The position numbers were made by a program, and so were the translations under genes. 64,000 nt of DNA from Macrotis lagotis (taxonomy: Eukaryota; Chordata; Mammalia; Peramelemorphia; Peramelidae): positions 140,163,822-140,227,821 of the forward strand of contig NC_133658.1 in the NCBI RefSeq assembly GCF_037893015.1, in the 5' to 3' direction. This document shows positions 10,000 through 22,560 of this stretch, piece after piece; position 1 is the first letter of the stretch, and each line of letters opens with the position of its first letter. The notes beneath the pieces are model-generated. The model was not told where the DNA came from. It worked only from the letters and a program-made list of their open reading frames with translations, and did not search any database.

Positions 10000-12900
10000 G
10001 GAAGAAAGATGCAGGATTAGTTTTTCAGCGAAGTAGAAGGGAAAAGGTTATTTAGTGTCCCAGCTTCTCCTAGAGGATCAAAGACTGACTTCTGAAGGGT
10101 CTTGTCTCCCGAGGACACTTTGTAGCAATAACTAGTCTTTGATACAAACTGAGAGACGAAAAACATTGTTACAATGTTACACTTTCAGCAGCGTTAGCCC
10201 TGAAGATTTCTGGGTTAAGAGGACTGTCAGCAACAAACGGCACAGTTACTAGCTTTGGGGGATTAATCTCAAACCCAGGACCTTCTTGAACTGTCTTCCT
10301 TCCAGCACCTGTCATGGAATATGTCAGCAATGCTTCTGTGATCTGGTTGGTGTTTATTTGGTATTTGAGCCTGAAGGGGCAATCTTTCCTCTTCCACCTT
10401 CTCTCCCCTTCCACTCCGAGTAATGGAGTGGCTTGCTAGACGCTAATCGTTGGATGGCAAAGACTGCACCTCCTTTCTCTTTTCAGGAAGGCCTACAAAC
10501 ATCTCTTCTAGGGATCTAGGCCTCTCCTGACTCTCTTCCTGCTGTAACTACTGACTCAGAGGCTTGTGGGTAATGTGGAGTACGTCAGCATCTCTACTAT
10601 ATCCTGGACTGCTTGGGGAGCTCAGAGTTCAGAGAGTTCCATGCAGATCACGTAGCTTCTTTCCAGTTTGTTTCTCAATGTGCCTGAGCTGTCAGTGCCC
10701 TCTGCTGCTTTTTCTGTCAGATCCTGTCAGACCAGTTGCTGTGAGAGAGCTTCTGTTCTACTACCCATCCTCAAAGGCTCTTCTTCCCTCTCGACTCTAT
10801 GGAAATTATAGCACAAAAAAAATTTCTTCTTTTTGTGATGAGTAAATAAAATCTTGCAGTGGTGTGCAAGCTAGTTTTATTGACTATAATTAGCCGAATA
10901 CTGATAGTAATGTCTAGAAGTATTTGATCTCCAAAGGCTGTCCCAAAGCAAGTCCAAAAGGATATAAGAAAACTAGTATTGGTCCCCTCTGAGTGCTTTC
11001 TTTTAACTATCTTTGAGGACATGTACTGCTCTATCTCTGCTGTTATTAAAAGAATCCACTCAAAAAATTAAAGGAAAAGTTTCCTCCCAGTCACTCTCTT
11101 ACTTTAGAGAAGTATACATTATTTATTTGGTATTAACATCAAGAACATGTAAGCCCAGAAATCAAAGTGGTTTAACCCATGTAGCAAAGAAATAGTTTTT
11201 AAAAGACCCCAGGAAAACACCTCCAAAGCTTTGGATAGATCTTCCTAGGAAGGATTTATGTAAGGGTAAAGATAAGAATCTTAATTCTTATACCTAGTGA
11301 GAAAACATAGTTGACTTTAGATCTGCATGTGAAAAATATATTCATATCAATAGTGTTGAAGTATTTAGATTTATAGAATACTGGTCTTCAGAGAAGCTCA
11401 ACTTCTTTAAACATTAGACTCCTGTAAGAATTAAGATGAGGAATAATCAATACTAATAGCAGAAATTTCATCAGTGACTCTGTTTCTATTATCAGCATTT
11501 TTGCAACTCTATTATTTTACCTTGTTGTATTCTTAGCATTCAAAGCAGCTGAGTAGTCTAGTTCCTTGGCTAGTTTGTTTTGATCTATTGCTTGTGGTCC
11601 TTTTGGATTTGAATGTCTGGCGCTATTCCAGTATGATTAATATTATGTATAATCCTTAATCCTTAATTATTGGTACTAGAGAGCATATTGAGGCTCAAAA
11701 ATGCTAATTTGATAAGTTTGGTGAGTTTTGACTAGATGTATATAGTAAACTCTTAGAGAAAAATTCCTATCTATTACAGATCAGCACCTGTTTTTGCAAT
11801 GTATAGTCTTTAGAGAGTTGAGTAAAACACTAAGGGATTAAATGATTTTCCAGGGTCACATAGCCAGGATATGTTAAAGGCAGAATCTGAACGCAGATCT
11901 CCTTGTTTCTGGGTCAGCTCTCTATGTACTACAACACATTACCTCTCAACTAGTAATTCCTCTAAATACACATGAATATTTATTTGTTATAAAAGTGCTT
12001 TTTAAGATGGAAACAGATAAAAGGGATAACTCAACTTCATAGAAGGAAAAGGAATTTGGGAATGAAGATATAAAACAATAGGAAGCACAAAGATAATTTT
12101 ATTTAGTGTTTTACCATATTTAAGGTTAATAGACTTTACATGTAACAATTTATATGGAATCCTAAGAAATACCTTAAAAAAACACCAGGATGACTTCCAT
12201 AGTTAGGATGAAAGAAATTATGGGAAGGAAGAAATTTTTGCTTATTTTTTCTCTTAGACTGATAAAAAAATCTCTTCTGGATAAGGAAATGTATTCCTCT
12301 TATTTCCTTGGAGAGGTGGGAAAATATTGTCTGATATAGTTATGTCAGTTGATTTTGCTTAATTATTTTTCTTTGAAAAAGGGGAAGCTTACTATGATTG
12401 GGGAGAGACTGAATCTAGAAATTATTGTGACATAAAAACAAAAGGTATCAATAATACTTTAAAAAAATTTTTAAATGTGACATCTAAAAACTGTTCATAT
12501 ACCATAAAACTCAGAAAACTCGCAAACATGATCAGTTGGCAGATCTGACTTTAAATAAATGAATTTCATTTTAGCAGACAAAGGAGAGGAGTTGAATCAG
12601 AGGCAAAGATGTTTTCTGTGCATTTCAAAATGAGATTGCTTACTCTTCCTTTTCTCGTGATATATGATAAAATAGAAAAGTTCGCCATTTCTCTTCAGTT
12701 TATCCCCCACAATTCAACTGTTCTTGAGAAGTTCCTGAATCACTTTTTCTGAAGTATTAAATTACCATGACAAGACTAGACCTTTCTTTCATATAGTCTA
12801 AATTTGTCTGGCTCTAGATTCTCTGTATTAATGATGATTGATTTTTTTTATGAACAATTCAGAAACTTAGGCTATACAGTATAGATGGACAGAACTAGAG

Positions 12901-13390
12901 ATTCAGCTGTGAAGCCAGTCACAGATATACAAATTCAGATGTTCAGAGGGAAGCCAGTGTAGCAAAGTGATTCCACCAGGAAATCATGAGGTCACAGAAA
13001 AACATTGAGTTCCTAGGAACAAGCTATAGGAATCTAAGGTTCCATCAAAGGCAGAATCTCACAGAGTTCCTAGACTATTCCCAGTGTAAATACTAGCAGT
13101 CTGTTGTGTTATTTAGATCAGTGAGGGAGGAAATAAGAGCTGTTTTGATTTTTTTTTCCTCTAAGGAGGGGATCCTGGGCAGACAACTTATCATTTCCTA
13201 CCTGGCTGTTCACTTAGACTTAACCATTGTCTCCAGAAACTCATTTTCTTGAAAGATCAAGTCAATTCTGAAACTTATGGATCCTCTCTACCTCTTGCCT
13301 CTTGGGCCCCTCCTTCACTCAGACCAAGAAAGGTTGAGTATGGACATTGGACAGCTCCTCCTAGATACTCTATTTAAGAGTAGGAGGCCA
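10000..13390. other. NSD3-LETM2 intergenic, mostly no recognised feature
   Basis: No gene, RNA or convincing conserved ORF seen. A minus-strand open frame at 10169-10414 resembles no family I know. A MIR-like antisense fragment lies at about 11810-11945 (CCAGGGTCACATAGCCAGGA). The rest is AT-rich sequence without recognisable repeats. Confidence 0.5.
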
Positions 13391-13595
13391 GGGCAGATAC
13401 TTCATCCTGTTCTCACACACATGCCCTTCCTCCCTTCTGTTCTCCAGCCCTCCTGCTTTTCACCTTCCTTTCATATATTCTCTTTCCGACTTAGATTTTG
13501 AACTCCTTAAGAAAAGGGATTATCTTTGGCCTTTTTTTTCATACCCCCCCCCAATGGATGGCACATAATAGGTATTTAGTAGATATATTGACTGA
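13390..13595 (+). mobile_element. L2-like 3' end
   Basis: GAACTCCTTAAGAAAAGGGA, GGCACATAATAGGTATTTAG and a terminal GACTGA follow the L2 tail pattern. Interrupted by T and C runs. Confidence 0.5.
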
Positions 13596-13619
13596 TTTTT
13601 TAGATATAAGTCCTTTAAA

Positions 13620-13830
13620 TCAGTGTGGTACAGTGGAAGGGGCACTGATTTTGGAGTAAGAGGGTCTGAGTTCAGATCCTGCCTCCACAGTGACTACCCA
13701 TGTAACTTGGATAATTTCCCTAAGCCTGTTTCTTCATCTATAGAATTTGAAAGAACAAAAAGCAAAATATTAAAAAAAAGAACAAAGAAATAGGACTATA
13801 TTTCTGAGATCTATATTAGTTCTAGATCTA
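13620..13830 (+). mobile_element. MIR-like CORE-SINE
   Basis: GTGGTACAGTGGAAGGGGCA, GAGTTCAGATCCTGCCTC, then CCTGTTTCTTCATCTATAGA. Old copy. Confidence 0.6.
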
Positions 13831-13849
13831 TGATACTTTGTGTTCTTTT

Positions 13850-15470
13850 TGTTACATTAAATAAAAACTTAGCTGCCTTGTTAACTTGAATGTTTATAGG
13901 GGAGATAAAGGCCTTTTTCCTTTTGTTATAGAGATTTAGGCACAGGCCAAGTTGCCATGTTCCCCTTAGAAACCCTGAGTAGAGACATAACAGTCTAAAT
14001 ACTTAACAGTCTAATACTTCTCAGTGAAAATTCTGGTAAGAGACACAAATCCAAAAAAGATCTCAGTGAGAAGACCCTCCAGGATTGAACTCAATCTCAA
14101 TAAATCCAGAGCTTCAGTTCTGAGCCATGTATTGTTTTACAAACCATTTTAGTCTCCACTATGAGCAAAGAATTATGAACCAGTAACTCTGAACATGTTA
14201 TCCTTCAGCAAAATTAATACCCACTATAGGGTTCCCTCCCTCAACATATACATACTACTCTTGGGGCTTTAGGTTTAACCCTGTAAAGCAATATTTCTAA
14301 TATGTCATCGGTCTATATCAGTGTGTTTCCCATTAATAAGTCAGGTGGGACAAAAGGAAGTACAATAAGTAACAAACCTCTCCCCCATAGCTCCTGCAAA
14401 CATTTAAAAAACACATCAGATGACTCCTAGGCCTAGGTCAGCATAGGGAGCTAGAGAAGTCTGCAGAAACTGGGAACAGAGTCTAGCTAATAATGTACTG
14501 TGTAGGGCATTCTGCTACAGGAAGATGATGTGCACCGGTGCAAGAAGTTCCAGATATCAGAGTAAAAGGGTCTAATGTAAGAAAAGGTGCAATCTGTCAG
14601 CTCTATTATTCACTACATAGATGAAAGTTACAGATTCATGGTAGACTGATGACATCTGTGCCTGGGGTGGCATTCCAGACAAAGAAGTTGTCACAAACAC
14701 TAGATTAGGCTGTATTCTGAGCAAGGATTAAGTTCAGAAACAAGCATTTGCTGTGTAGCTCTGAACCAGGAGCAGATCTGGTTCTCAGTTCATTTCTAGC
14801 CCAATTTGAAACTTATAAAGAATAATCAGAGCAGGAATCCCAGAACAAAGGGCAAGTTTACTGTTCTATCACCCTGAAAAAGGCAAGTCTTCTACCTGAC
14901 TGATAGACCCAAAGTATAGCAATAGTCTACTGGAACTCCAAATGAAGAAAAATCAGTGTTTTGCTCAACCCCAAACCAGGTCAGGAACTTGTAGCACTCT
15001 TACCAGGGAGGTATTTGGGGAGCATTGAAACCTTGTAGATCTTCAAGTTGAGATACTGAAATAGCACTCAATATACCCTAAGGAAGCAACAGCAGTTGAA
15101 GCCCAGCAGTCCCAACCAGAAGTGTTCAAAGTCTGGCCCTTAAAATATGAGTCCAGAGTCATGAAGTAGATTGGAAGAATAAGCAGACATGAAAATAATC
15201 TCATCACAAAAATCAATTATATTGACAATGGAAGGGACATTCAAGATACAAAATAGAAAAAGAGAATGATTCCAAAATATAAGCAAAACCTCTAAGGAAA
15301 AAACATAGCTCAGGTACAAATTCAATTCCCAGAGAGAAAAAGCAGAAGTTTGGAGTTTTTAAGAGTCAAAAATGTTTTTATAAATGAATTTAGAGCACTA
15401 GAGGAAAGATTTTAAAGAAATAAGACCTATAGAAGAAAGAATTGATAGATGAATTAATCTCTGCTATAAG
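13850..15470. other. Intergenic stretch without recognised features
   Basis: I see no gene, RNA or recognisable repeat here on either strand. Confidence 0.4.
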
Positions 15471-15483
15471 AAATATAAAACCT

Positions 15484-15634
15484 GGGGCGGCTAGGTAGCA
15501 TAGTGGATAAAGCACCAGCCTTGGAGTCAGGAGTACCTGGGTTCAAATCCAGTCTCAGACACTTAATAATTACGTAGCTGTGTGGCCTTGGGCAAGCCAC
15601 TTAACCCCATTTGCCTTGCAAGAACCTAAAAAAA
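15484..15634 (+). mobile_element. tRNA-derived SINE (WSINE1-like)
   Basis: Head GGGGCGGCTAGGTAGCATAG. Perfect 12 bp target-site duplication AATATAAAACCT at 15472-15483 and 15635-15646. Confidence 0.95.
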
Positions 15635-16106
15635 AATATAAAACCTTAGGCAGGTAATTAACTTCCTGAAAATTAGAATGAACCAAGTAAGTTAATGACT
15701 TCATGACATAAAAAATTCTAAAATCAAGAAGACTGAAAAATAAAATAGACTTATGATGAAACATCTTTCTCATGATAGACAAGTGAAGAACTCAAAAGGC
15801 AGAATGAGACATATATGTGTATACACATCTATCTACATCTAACAAAGAAGAAAGAGTGAGATATGGTCAATGCAGTAAAAATATTTTTACGTTTGGAAAA
15901 GGGATTTGTTTTTACTTCTTCAGATGGGGAGGAAGAGGGAAAGAAAGTTTATTTGTACTGATTGAAGACAATAAAATTTACTAGATATATATAGATATAT
16001 ACAAATTATTATAATATATATATATATTACTAGATATATAGTAAGCACAAAACATCTCTCAAAAAAACTGGGGTGCACTCTCCATAAATAAGGGGAAGGG
16101 GAAGAG

Positions 16107-16330
16107 GAAACTAGGTGGTACAGTGTATAGAGCACTGAGCTTAGAATCAGGAAGATGAGTCTTCCTAAATTCAAATCTGGTCTCAAACACTTAAAGCAGT
16201 TGTAACCCTGAGCAAGTCACTTTAATCCTGTTTCCCTCAGTTTTCTCATTTGTAAAATGAACTGGAGAAGCACATGGCAAACCCTCCAACATCTTTGTCA
16301 AGGAAGCCTCAAATGAGGTCACAATCAAAC
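16107..16330 (+). mobile_element. MAR1-like SINE
   Basis: tRNA-like head AACTAGGTGGTACAG plus the longer 3' part CTCATTTGTAAAATGAACTG, GGCAAACCCTCCAACATC and AAATGAGGTCACAATC, typical of the longer marsupial SINE family. Same family as the antisense copy at 46.43-46.65 kb. Confidence 0.75.
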
Positions 16331-16410
16331 AACAGCATATTTATAATACTATTTCACAGGCATTGTACTGAGCACTTTACAAATATTAACCTATCTGATG
16401 CTCACAATAA

Positions 16411-16520
16411 AGTTCTGAACTCAGTGAACTAGATCAATCAGGTGTCTGCAATGATCCAACAACATTAAGGAAGGGTGAACCAGCCCAGGTTGGAAACAGC
16501 TCCCAAGAAGTAGTGGATTC
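16411..16520 (+). pseudogene. 7SL RNA-derived fragment
   Basis: Resembles internal 7SL (SRP) RNA: AGTTCTGAACTCAGTG, ATCAGGTGTCTGCA, then TAAGGAAGGGTGAACCAGCC and CAGGTTGGAAAC, then AGTAGTGGATTC. Relative to 7SL there are two internal deletions. It lacks the 7SL 5' end and sits directly after a CORE-SINE-like sequence, so it is not a functional SRP RNA gene. Match judged from memory of 7SL. Confidence 0.6.
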
Positions 16521-16999
16521 TACTTCCAACCTGACTGAGAGGGAGTTTCAGGCTTTTTTATTGTTGTTAGCTCAACAATAAGAATTTGGTATAGATAGAG
16601 CACTCAGGAAAATACAGCTTTGGAAACTCATCATAAACTGATTCTCCTCTTCTCCCCACTTGCTGGGTATCAAACAGGAATGAAAGGACCTCTAGTGGTC
16701 AAGATCAGAAGACCAGTTACTTAAATAGTCCTAATTGGCAAATGTTTTGCTTTTCTGACTGAATTTTAACACCCGCCATGTTTCCTTCTTATAAAGACCC
16801 AGATGAGTAAGAACTATGAGTCAGAAGCAATATGTTCCTTTGAAAGAGAAATGTGGGGCCTGATAAGGTGTAGGAGAAGACTTGAAGTGTGTCAGTGACG
16901 CTCCCATTTCTTTCACCTTGTCTTGTTGATTCCTCAGGGTTACTTCTAAGGATTTAATGTTTCAGGACTACCAAGGGATTTGGAGTCCATCTTGATCAC

Positions 17000-17500
17000 T
17001 TTATGACTGATTTAATCAATCAGTCAATCAATAAGAATTTTAACACCACATATATGCCAGACACTGTGCTAAGCACTAGGGGTTCAAATACAAAGAATGA
17101 AAATAATGCCTGCTTGCAAAGAACTTAAATTCTAATAGATGTAGGATACAACAGATATATAAATATAAAATTAAGTACAAATAAAATCAAAGTTAAATCA
17201 AGGTAGCTGGGAGGAAGAGCCATAGACATTGGGGGGGGGGGTGAGGAGGAATCAGGAATGACTTGGTACTTGACATGTTTCTTAAAAGAAAAGGAGGGAC
17301 TGTGAGGCAGAGGTAAGGAAGAAATGAATCCAACATGAGCAATGATTAATGAAAGGCAGAGAGCCTTGGCAGAGAGAAGGCCAGGTTGACTGTAATACCA
17401 AATGTATAGATATGTGGAGATGTCCGATGAGGTTGGAAACATAAGTTGGAGACAGATGATGAAGGGTTTTAACATCTGTCCTAAAAAAGAAAAAGTTACT
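17000..17500 (-). mobile_element. L2 LINE relic
   Basis: Antisense L2 pattern: TATATGCCAGACACTGTGCT, AAGCACTAGGGGTTC, then GATGAAGGGTTTTAACATC. A G12 run lies at about 17231-17242. Confidence 0.6.
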
Positions 17501-17634
17501 GCAGTTGATTGAGTTATATTGAGTAAGGAAAATCACTTTGACAATGAAAGATTTTCTATGGGGGAAAGACGTGGGGTGGGCAAGAAGACAAATTAGACTG
17601 TGGAAATAAGCTAAATGAAACATCCAAAGAAAGA

Positions 17635-18290
17635 ACTATGGAATCTGAATACAAACCAAAGCATACTATTTTCCATTTTTAAAATTTGTTTTATGCTTTA
17701 TGTTTTTTTCTCTCTCATGGTTTTCCCCTTTTGTTCTGATTCTTCTTTCACAACATGACTAATATGGAAATGTATTTAACATAGTTATGTATGTATAATC
17801 TATATCAATGTCAAGGGGAGGAGGGAAGGAAGGGAGAAAAATGTGGAAGTCAAAATCTTACAAAAAAAATGAATGTTGATGGGGGTGATGATCAACCCTG
17901 ATGGACTTGCTCATCCCTTCAGGGACAATTCTGAGCTATCTGCAATGGAGAATACCATCTGTATCCAGAGAAAGAATTATGGACTTTGAAAAAAGACCAA
18001 AGACTATTACTGTCAAATTAGAAAAAAAAGCATTATAATATAATTTTACTATCTCATGCTTTATATTTTTCCCTTAAGAATATGATTTCTCTGTCATATT
18101 CAACTGAGATCAATGTATAATATGGAACCAATGTAAACACTAACAGAATGCCTTCTTTGGAGGGTGGGGAGAGGGAAGTAAGAATGGGGGAAAATTGTAA
18201 AACTCAAAATAAATAAAATCTTTCTTAAAAAATGAATGTTGAAAACTATCTTTGCATGTAGTTGGGAAAAAACAAATTTTAAAAATAAGC
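17635..18290 (+). mobile_element. L1 3' end, split by a younger L1
   Basis: Marsupial L1 3' UTR: TGTTCTGATTCTTCTTTCAC, AACATGACTAATATGG, G/A-rich run, AAAATGAATGTTG, then after the insertion AAAACTATCTTTGCATGTAG and an A-rich tail. The younger L1 at 17880-18226 splits it. Confidence 0.85.
17880..18226 (+). mobile_element. Nested L1 3' end with target-site duplication
   Basis: 5'-truncated L1 of the same subfamily as 1.88-2.22 kb. The 16 bp duplication AAAAAATGAATGTTGA at 17864-17879 and 18227-18242 is exact, and it lies inside the older L1 3' UTR. Confidence 0.9.
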
Positions 18291-19140
18291 TAAGTGAAAG
18301 GTTATGGGAACTTGAACTAAGATGGTAGCTATGTGAGTTAAAAGAAAGGGTCAGATGTAAGAGATGTGAAGGTATAAATGGCAAGATTGGCAACTGTCTG
18401 ACTATGTGGGCTAAGAGAGACAGGGAAGTCTAAGATAATGATGAGGTTATATACACTTGGGAGACTGACAGAATAGTGGTACCTTTAATAGGAATCAATG
18501 GAGTTTAGAAGAGAAGAGAGTTTGCGAGGAAAGATTCCTCTTTGGAAAAGCTGAATTTGACATATTTCCAGGGTACAGAGTTTGAAATATCTAATAAATA
18601 ATTGTCAATATGGGACAAAATTCAGGGGCAAGACTAGTGCTGGATATGCATTTCTGTGAGTTATTTCCATAGAGTTGATAGTTAAATCAATGGGAGCTAA
18701 CAGAGTGGCAAAGAGAGTCACTAAGGGCAAAGAATAGAGATTAGTACAGACCTTTGGGGGAACATTCACTGTTAGAAGGACAGGGTATAACTGATAAACT
18801 ACTATCAAAAGAGACTGAAAAGGAATGGTCAGACAGGTAGTAGGACAATCAGGAGAGAGTAGTGTCACAAAAATTTGACAGGAGAAAGTGTTCAGGAAGA
18901 TGGTGGAGAAGAGTACAAAATGCAGCAGATAGATCAAAAAGGATAAGAAGACAAATGAGAATAGTTATTCAGATTTCCTATAACATACTACTAATAACTA
19001 CTAAATATATTTCTGTTTCTTACAAAGTGTTTTCTTCACTCCTTGAGGTTGGTAATATAAGATTTATTAAGCCCTTTTTTATAGATGAAGAAATTAAGGT
19101 TTAGAGAAGTGGTGTGTCAGAGCTCAAATATGAAACCAAG
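18290..19140 (-). mobile_element. L2 LINE relic (antisense)
   Basis: Continues the antisense L2 reading seen at 17.0-17.5 kb: GAAGTCTAAGATAATGATGA, GGAGAGAGTAGTGTCAC, ATGCAGCAGATAGATCAAAA. It decays into single-copy sequence near 19.14 kb. Confidence 0.55.
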
Positions 19141-19228
19141 TTTTTGTACTCTCATTTAGCTCTTACCACTATATCAATTCAACTCAACACTTATTTAACA
19201 TTAACTGTGCCTAAAATATTGTGCTTTT

Positions 19229-19931
19229 TTCTTTTCTTTTTTCCTTTTCTTTTTTTTATTAAAGATTTTATTTGAGTTTTATAATTTTTCCCCGGTCTTA
19301 CTTCCCTCCCCCACCCCCCATGGAAAGCAATCTGTCAGTCTTTACTTTGTTTCCATGTTGTACATTGATCCAAATTGAGTGTGATGTGAGAGAAATCATA
19401 TTCTTAAGGAAGAAACAAAAAGTATAAGAGATAACAAGATCAGACAATAAGATATCTGGTTTTTTCCCCCTAAATTAAAGGGAATAGTCCTTGAACTTTG
19501 TTCAAACTCCATGTTTCCTTATCTGGATACAGATGGTATTCTTCATTGCAGACAGCCCAAAATTGTCCCTGATTGTTGCACTGATGGAATGAGCAAGTCC
19601 ATCAAGGTTGAATATCACCCCATGTTGCTGTTAGGGTATACAGTGTTTTTCTGGTCTGCTCATCTCACTCAGCATTAGTTCATGCAAATCCCTCCAGGCT
19701 TCCCTGAATTCCCATCCCTCCTGGTTTCTAATAGAACAATAATGTTCCATAACATAAATATACCCCAATTTGCTAAACCATTCCCCAATTGAAGGACATT
19801 TACTTGATTTCCAATTCTTTGCCATCACAAACAGGGCTGCTATGAATATTTTTGCACAAGTGATGTTTTTACCCTTTTTCATCATCTCATCAGGGTATAG
19901 ACCCAGTAGTGGTATTGCTGGATCAAAGAGA
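19229..19931 (-). mobile_element. L1 3' end, 5'-truncated, antisense
   Basis: The minus strand carries the end of L1 ORF2 (open frame 19885 to 19631, with NWKSSKCPSIGEW and DLHELMLSEMSR) followed by the L1 3' UTR. Perfect 16 bp target-site duplication AAAATATTGTGCTTTT at 19213-19228 and 19932-19947. Confidence 0.95.
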
Positions 19932-20057
19932 AAAATATTGTGCTTTTAATTGAATAGATTATTATAAACATCTTTCTGCCTAAGCTTGGAGAGGTATAGC
20001 CCTGTGACTGTGCTATACTGTACATCTATATCTATATCTACATATGTATAAATGTAT

Positions 20058-20083
20058 GTTTATATATATATATATATATATAT
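20058..20083. repeat. (TA)n microsatellite
   Basis: About 12 TA units. Confidence 0.9.
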
Positions 20084-20487
20084 GCATTTGAATCCTGATT
20101 GGCAGAGAGATTACTGAGTCAAAACATTGTATGAGCAAAACATTTTACATGAATAGAGAATGGATTTCTTTTGACTGATGAAGACTTCAGAAAAGTACTT
20201 AAAGATGATCATGAGAGAAAGTGTGAATTTTTCAATGGTTGTTTTTACCTCTTTAAGCTACAGATATTTAAGGGAAACTAGTTCTTCATCATATTCCTAG
20301 ACTTCTGATACTTACAGCTCTAGAAATTTCCAAGAGTGAAATTCTCCTTATTTATTCTCTCTTGGTTTGAATTGAGACTTTATCTTATATGAAGCTAAAG
20401 AGTCTATTTGCTTTTGTATATAATTTAATCTATTCTAATTTTTTCAACTTTCCTACTTATATTTACTGTTTTCTTAGATAAATGTGA

Positions 20488-20567
20488 ATATAATATAATA
20501 TATAATATAATATAATATAATATAATATAATATAATATAATATAATATAATATAATATAATATAATA
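20488..20567. repeat. (ATAAT)n pentanucleotide array
   Basis: About 15 near-perfect units. Confidence 0.95.
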
Positions 20568-20925
20568 GTGCTACATTTCCCTTGAAACCAATCATGGAAA
20601 GTATTTATCCCAGACTCCAAAGTATTAGACATTTTAGACCACTAATATTTGAAGTGTAGTGTATAGATATAATTCTAATGCACCTCTTAGAAATAGAAAA
20701 AAAGAATAATCTCCCAATCATGGACCAATTTCTATTCCCTATAAGAGTAGAAATTGTATTCTTTCTTGGATAGGGGTGGGCCATGACATATGTGAGTCAG
20801 CTACATCTTTATAGTTACATATTCCAATCACATATATTTACATAAAAAGTAAAAACAATCCTTGCCTTCAAGGAGTCTTCTTTTTAATTGGAGAAAGAAG
20901 ATGTATAAATCAGTAATAGACTCAG

Positions 20926-20975
20926 GTGGCTAGGTGGAGTAGTGGATAAAGCACCAGCCTTGGAGTCAGGAGTAC
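20926..20975 (+). mobile_element. tRNA-SINE head fragment (fused to 7SL-like sequence)
   Basis: The first 50 bp of a WSINE1-like element (GGTGGCTAGGTGG to GTCAGGAGTAC), then an abrupt change to 7SL-like sequence in the same orientation. Confidence 0.8.
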
Positions 20976-21108
20976 AAGCTGAAGCTGGTGGTTCACTTGA
21001 ATTTAGGAATTCTGAGCTGCAGTAAGACCAAAGTGACTGGGTATCCACATAGTATCTGACACCAGGATTGTAAACCTTAGGGAATAGACTAAAGCTGATT
21101 AAGGAGAG
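20976..21108 (+). pseudogene. 7SL RNA-derived fragment joined to a SINE head
   Basis: Resembles 7SL RNA from near its 5' domain: AGCTGAAGCTGGTGGTTCAC, TTGAATTTAGGAATTCTGAG, CTGCAGTA, then GACTGGGTATCCACATAG and a weaker ATTAAGGAGAGG. The 7SL 5' end is replaced by the tRNA-SINE head. No clear A tail or target-site duplication was found. Confidence 0.6.
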
Positions 21109-21119
21109 GAAAACTCCCT

Positions 21120-22560
21120 TGAGACAAAGAGGGAAGTCGTGAAAAAGATAATGAGTCATGTTTTGGACATGTTGAGTTACCTATCAGACATGTTTATGAA
21201 GTTAGTGTTATGGCATTGTAATTCTTGGGGCAGACTAGGCCTGCATAAATAGATATTAGGATCATATGCATAAAAATGATAGTTGAACCCAGGAAGCCAA
21301 TGAGATCAAGTAAGAGGTATCAAAAGAAAAGAGAGTCCAGAACAGAGTTTGAACACCTAAAGTTAATAGGCATGATGTGGATGAATAGCAAAAGAGACAA
21401 GAGCAATCAGACAGGAGAACCAAGAGAGACAAGTCACAAAAGCTCAAAGAGGAGAGAGTATTTGATAGTGATGATTAATCGTGTTAAATTGCAGTGTTCA
21501 AAAGGGATAAGGATTAATAAGAGAACATTAGGCTTGATGATTAAGAAATCATTCATTTTAAACTTTAAAGAGAGCAATTTCAGTTGAATGAAGAGATTAG
21601 AAGTCATATTGCAGAAAGTTTGGGAAAAAATGAAAAGAAGTGAAGATAAAAATTGTAAATTTTTCCAAGGAATTTAGTTGAGAAGGGGAGGAGAAATAGA
21701 AAACAATAGTTGATGGGTATGATGGGATTGATTTATTTAGGGTTTTTAATGGGGAAGGACACTTGTACTTGTTTGTAGGCAACAAGAAGAAACCACTAGA
21801 TAGAGATTGAAAATAAGAGAATGGGGATGATGGTGGGGACAATCTGCTAGAGAAGACAAGAGGAGACAGATACCATAGGGCATGTAATGTCTGAAAGATG
21901 GGAAATGAGGAGAACAGAAGAGGGAACTCTAGGACAATGGTCTCAGGCTTCAGGAGAGAAGAAAATTTGAAAGTTAAAGTGGATGGGCAATGGGGAGCAA
22001 GGAATAATCCAGTCATTCCATTATGACAAGTCAGGATTATGTGCAATTATTACTGGAAATGGTAGAGTGTCAGTGTTGTTAGGTATGAGACATGCTCAGT
22101 GAGTGCCCGAAGATGGAAGGTGCAAGATAGGAAGTAGTATAAGATGATAGGAAATTTATTAATTAGCAAGGCTTTTCAGAGAGCACAGTGAAAGAGGTAG
22201 GTAGATTTGGAGTGGGACGTGGAGGTGGGTTAGAATTGAGATAAATGAAGATGACAGAAGGGATAGCTGGGGCTAATGAAGTCTGATTTCTGTCAGCTAA
22301 GATCCAGAATCACTAGAGTGGTTATACTGGTATGAAGAGAATCAACCAATCAGTCAGGCAACAAGTGCTTATTCAGTACCTAGTATGTGCCAGAGACTTG
22401 CTAGGTGCTAAGAATCTTGAAAAAGCAGTGTTGCAGAAGCAAAGGAATAAGTGGTCAATTGACAACGGTGGGACAGAGACAAAAACTCTGGAGTTAGTAA
22501 TGGAGATAGTTGGTAGCCTCTGAAAGAGCAGCTTCAGTAGATTAGTAGGTATAGAAACCA
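21120..22560 (-). mobile_element. L2 LINE relic (antisense)
   Basis: Contains the recognisable antisense L2 stretch TTTTGGACATGTTGAGTTAC (21163-21182) and purine-rich continuation, plus ATGTGCCAGAGACTTGCTAG near 22385. The purine-rich open frames in it are relics. Confidence 0.55.

Noticed and set aside
10169..10414. 81-codon minus-strand open frame
   Set aside because: No recognisable domain, no splice context and no family match that I know; the length is compatible with chance.
21597..22046. 149-codon minus-strand open frame rich in Ser/Phe/Pro
   Set aside because: It is the complement of purine-rich L2 relic sequence, without a conserved L2 protein motif long enough to be coding.
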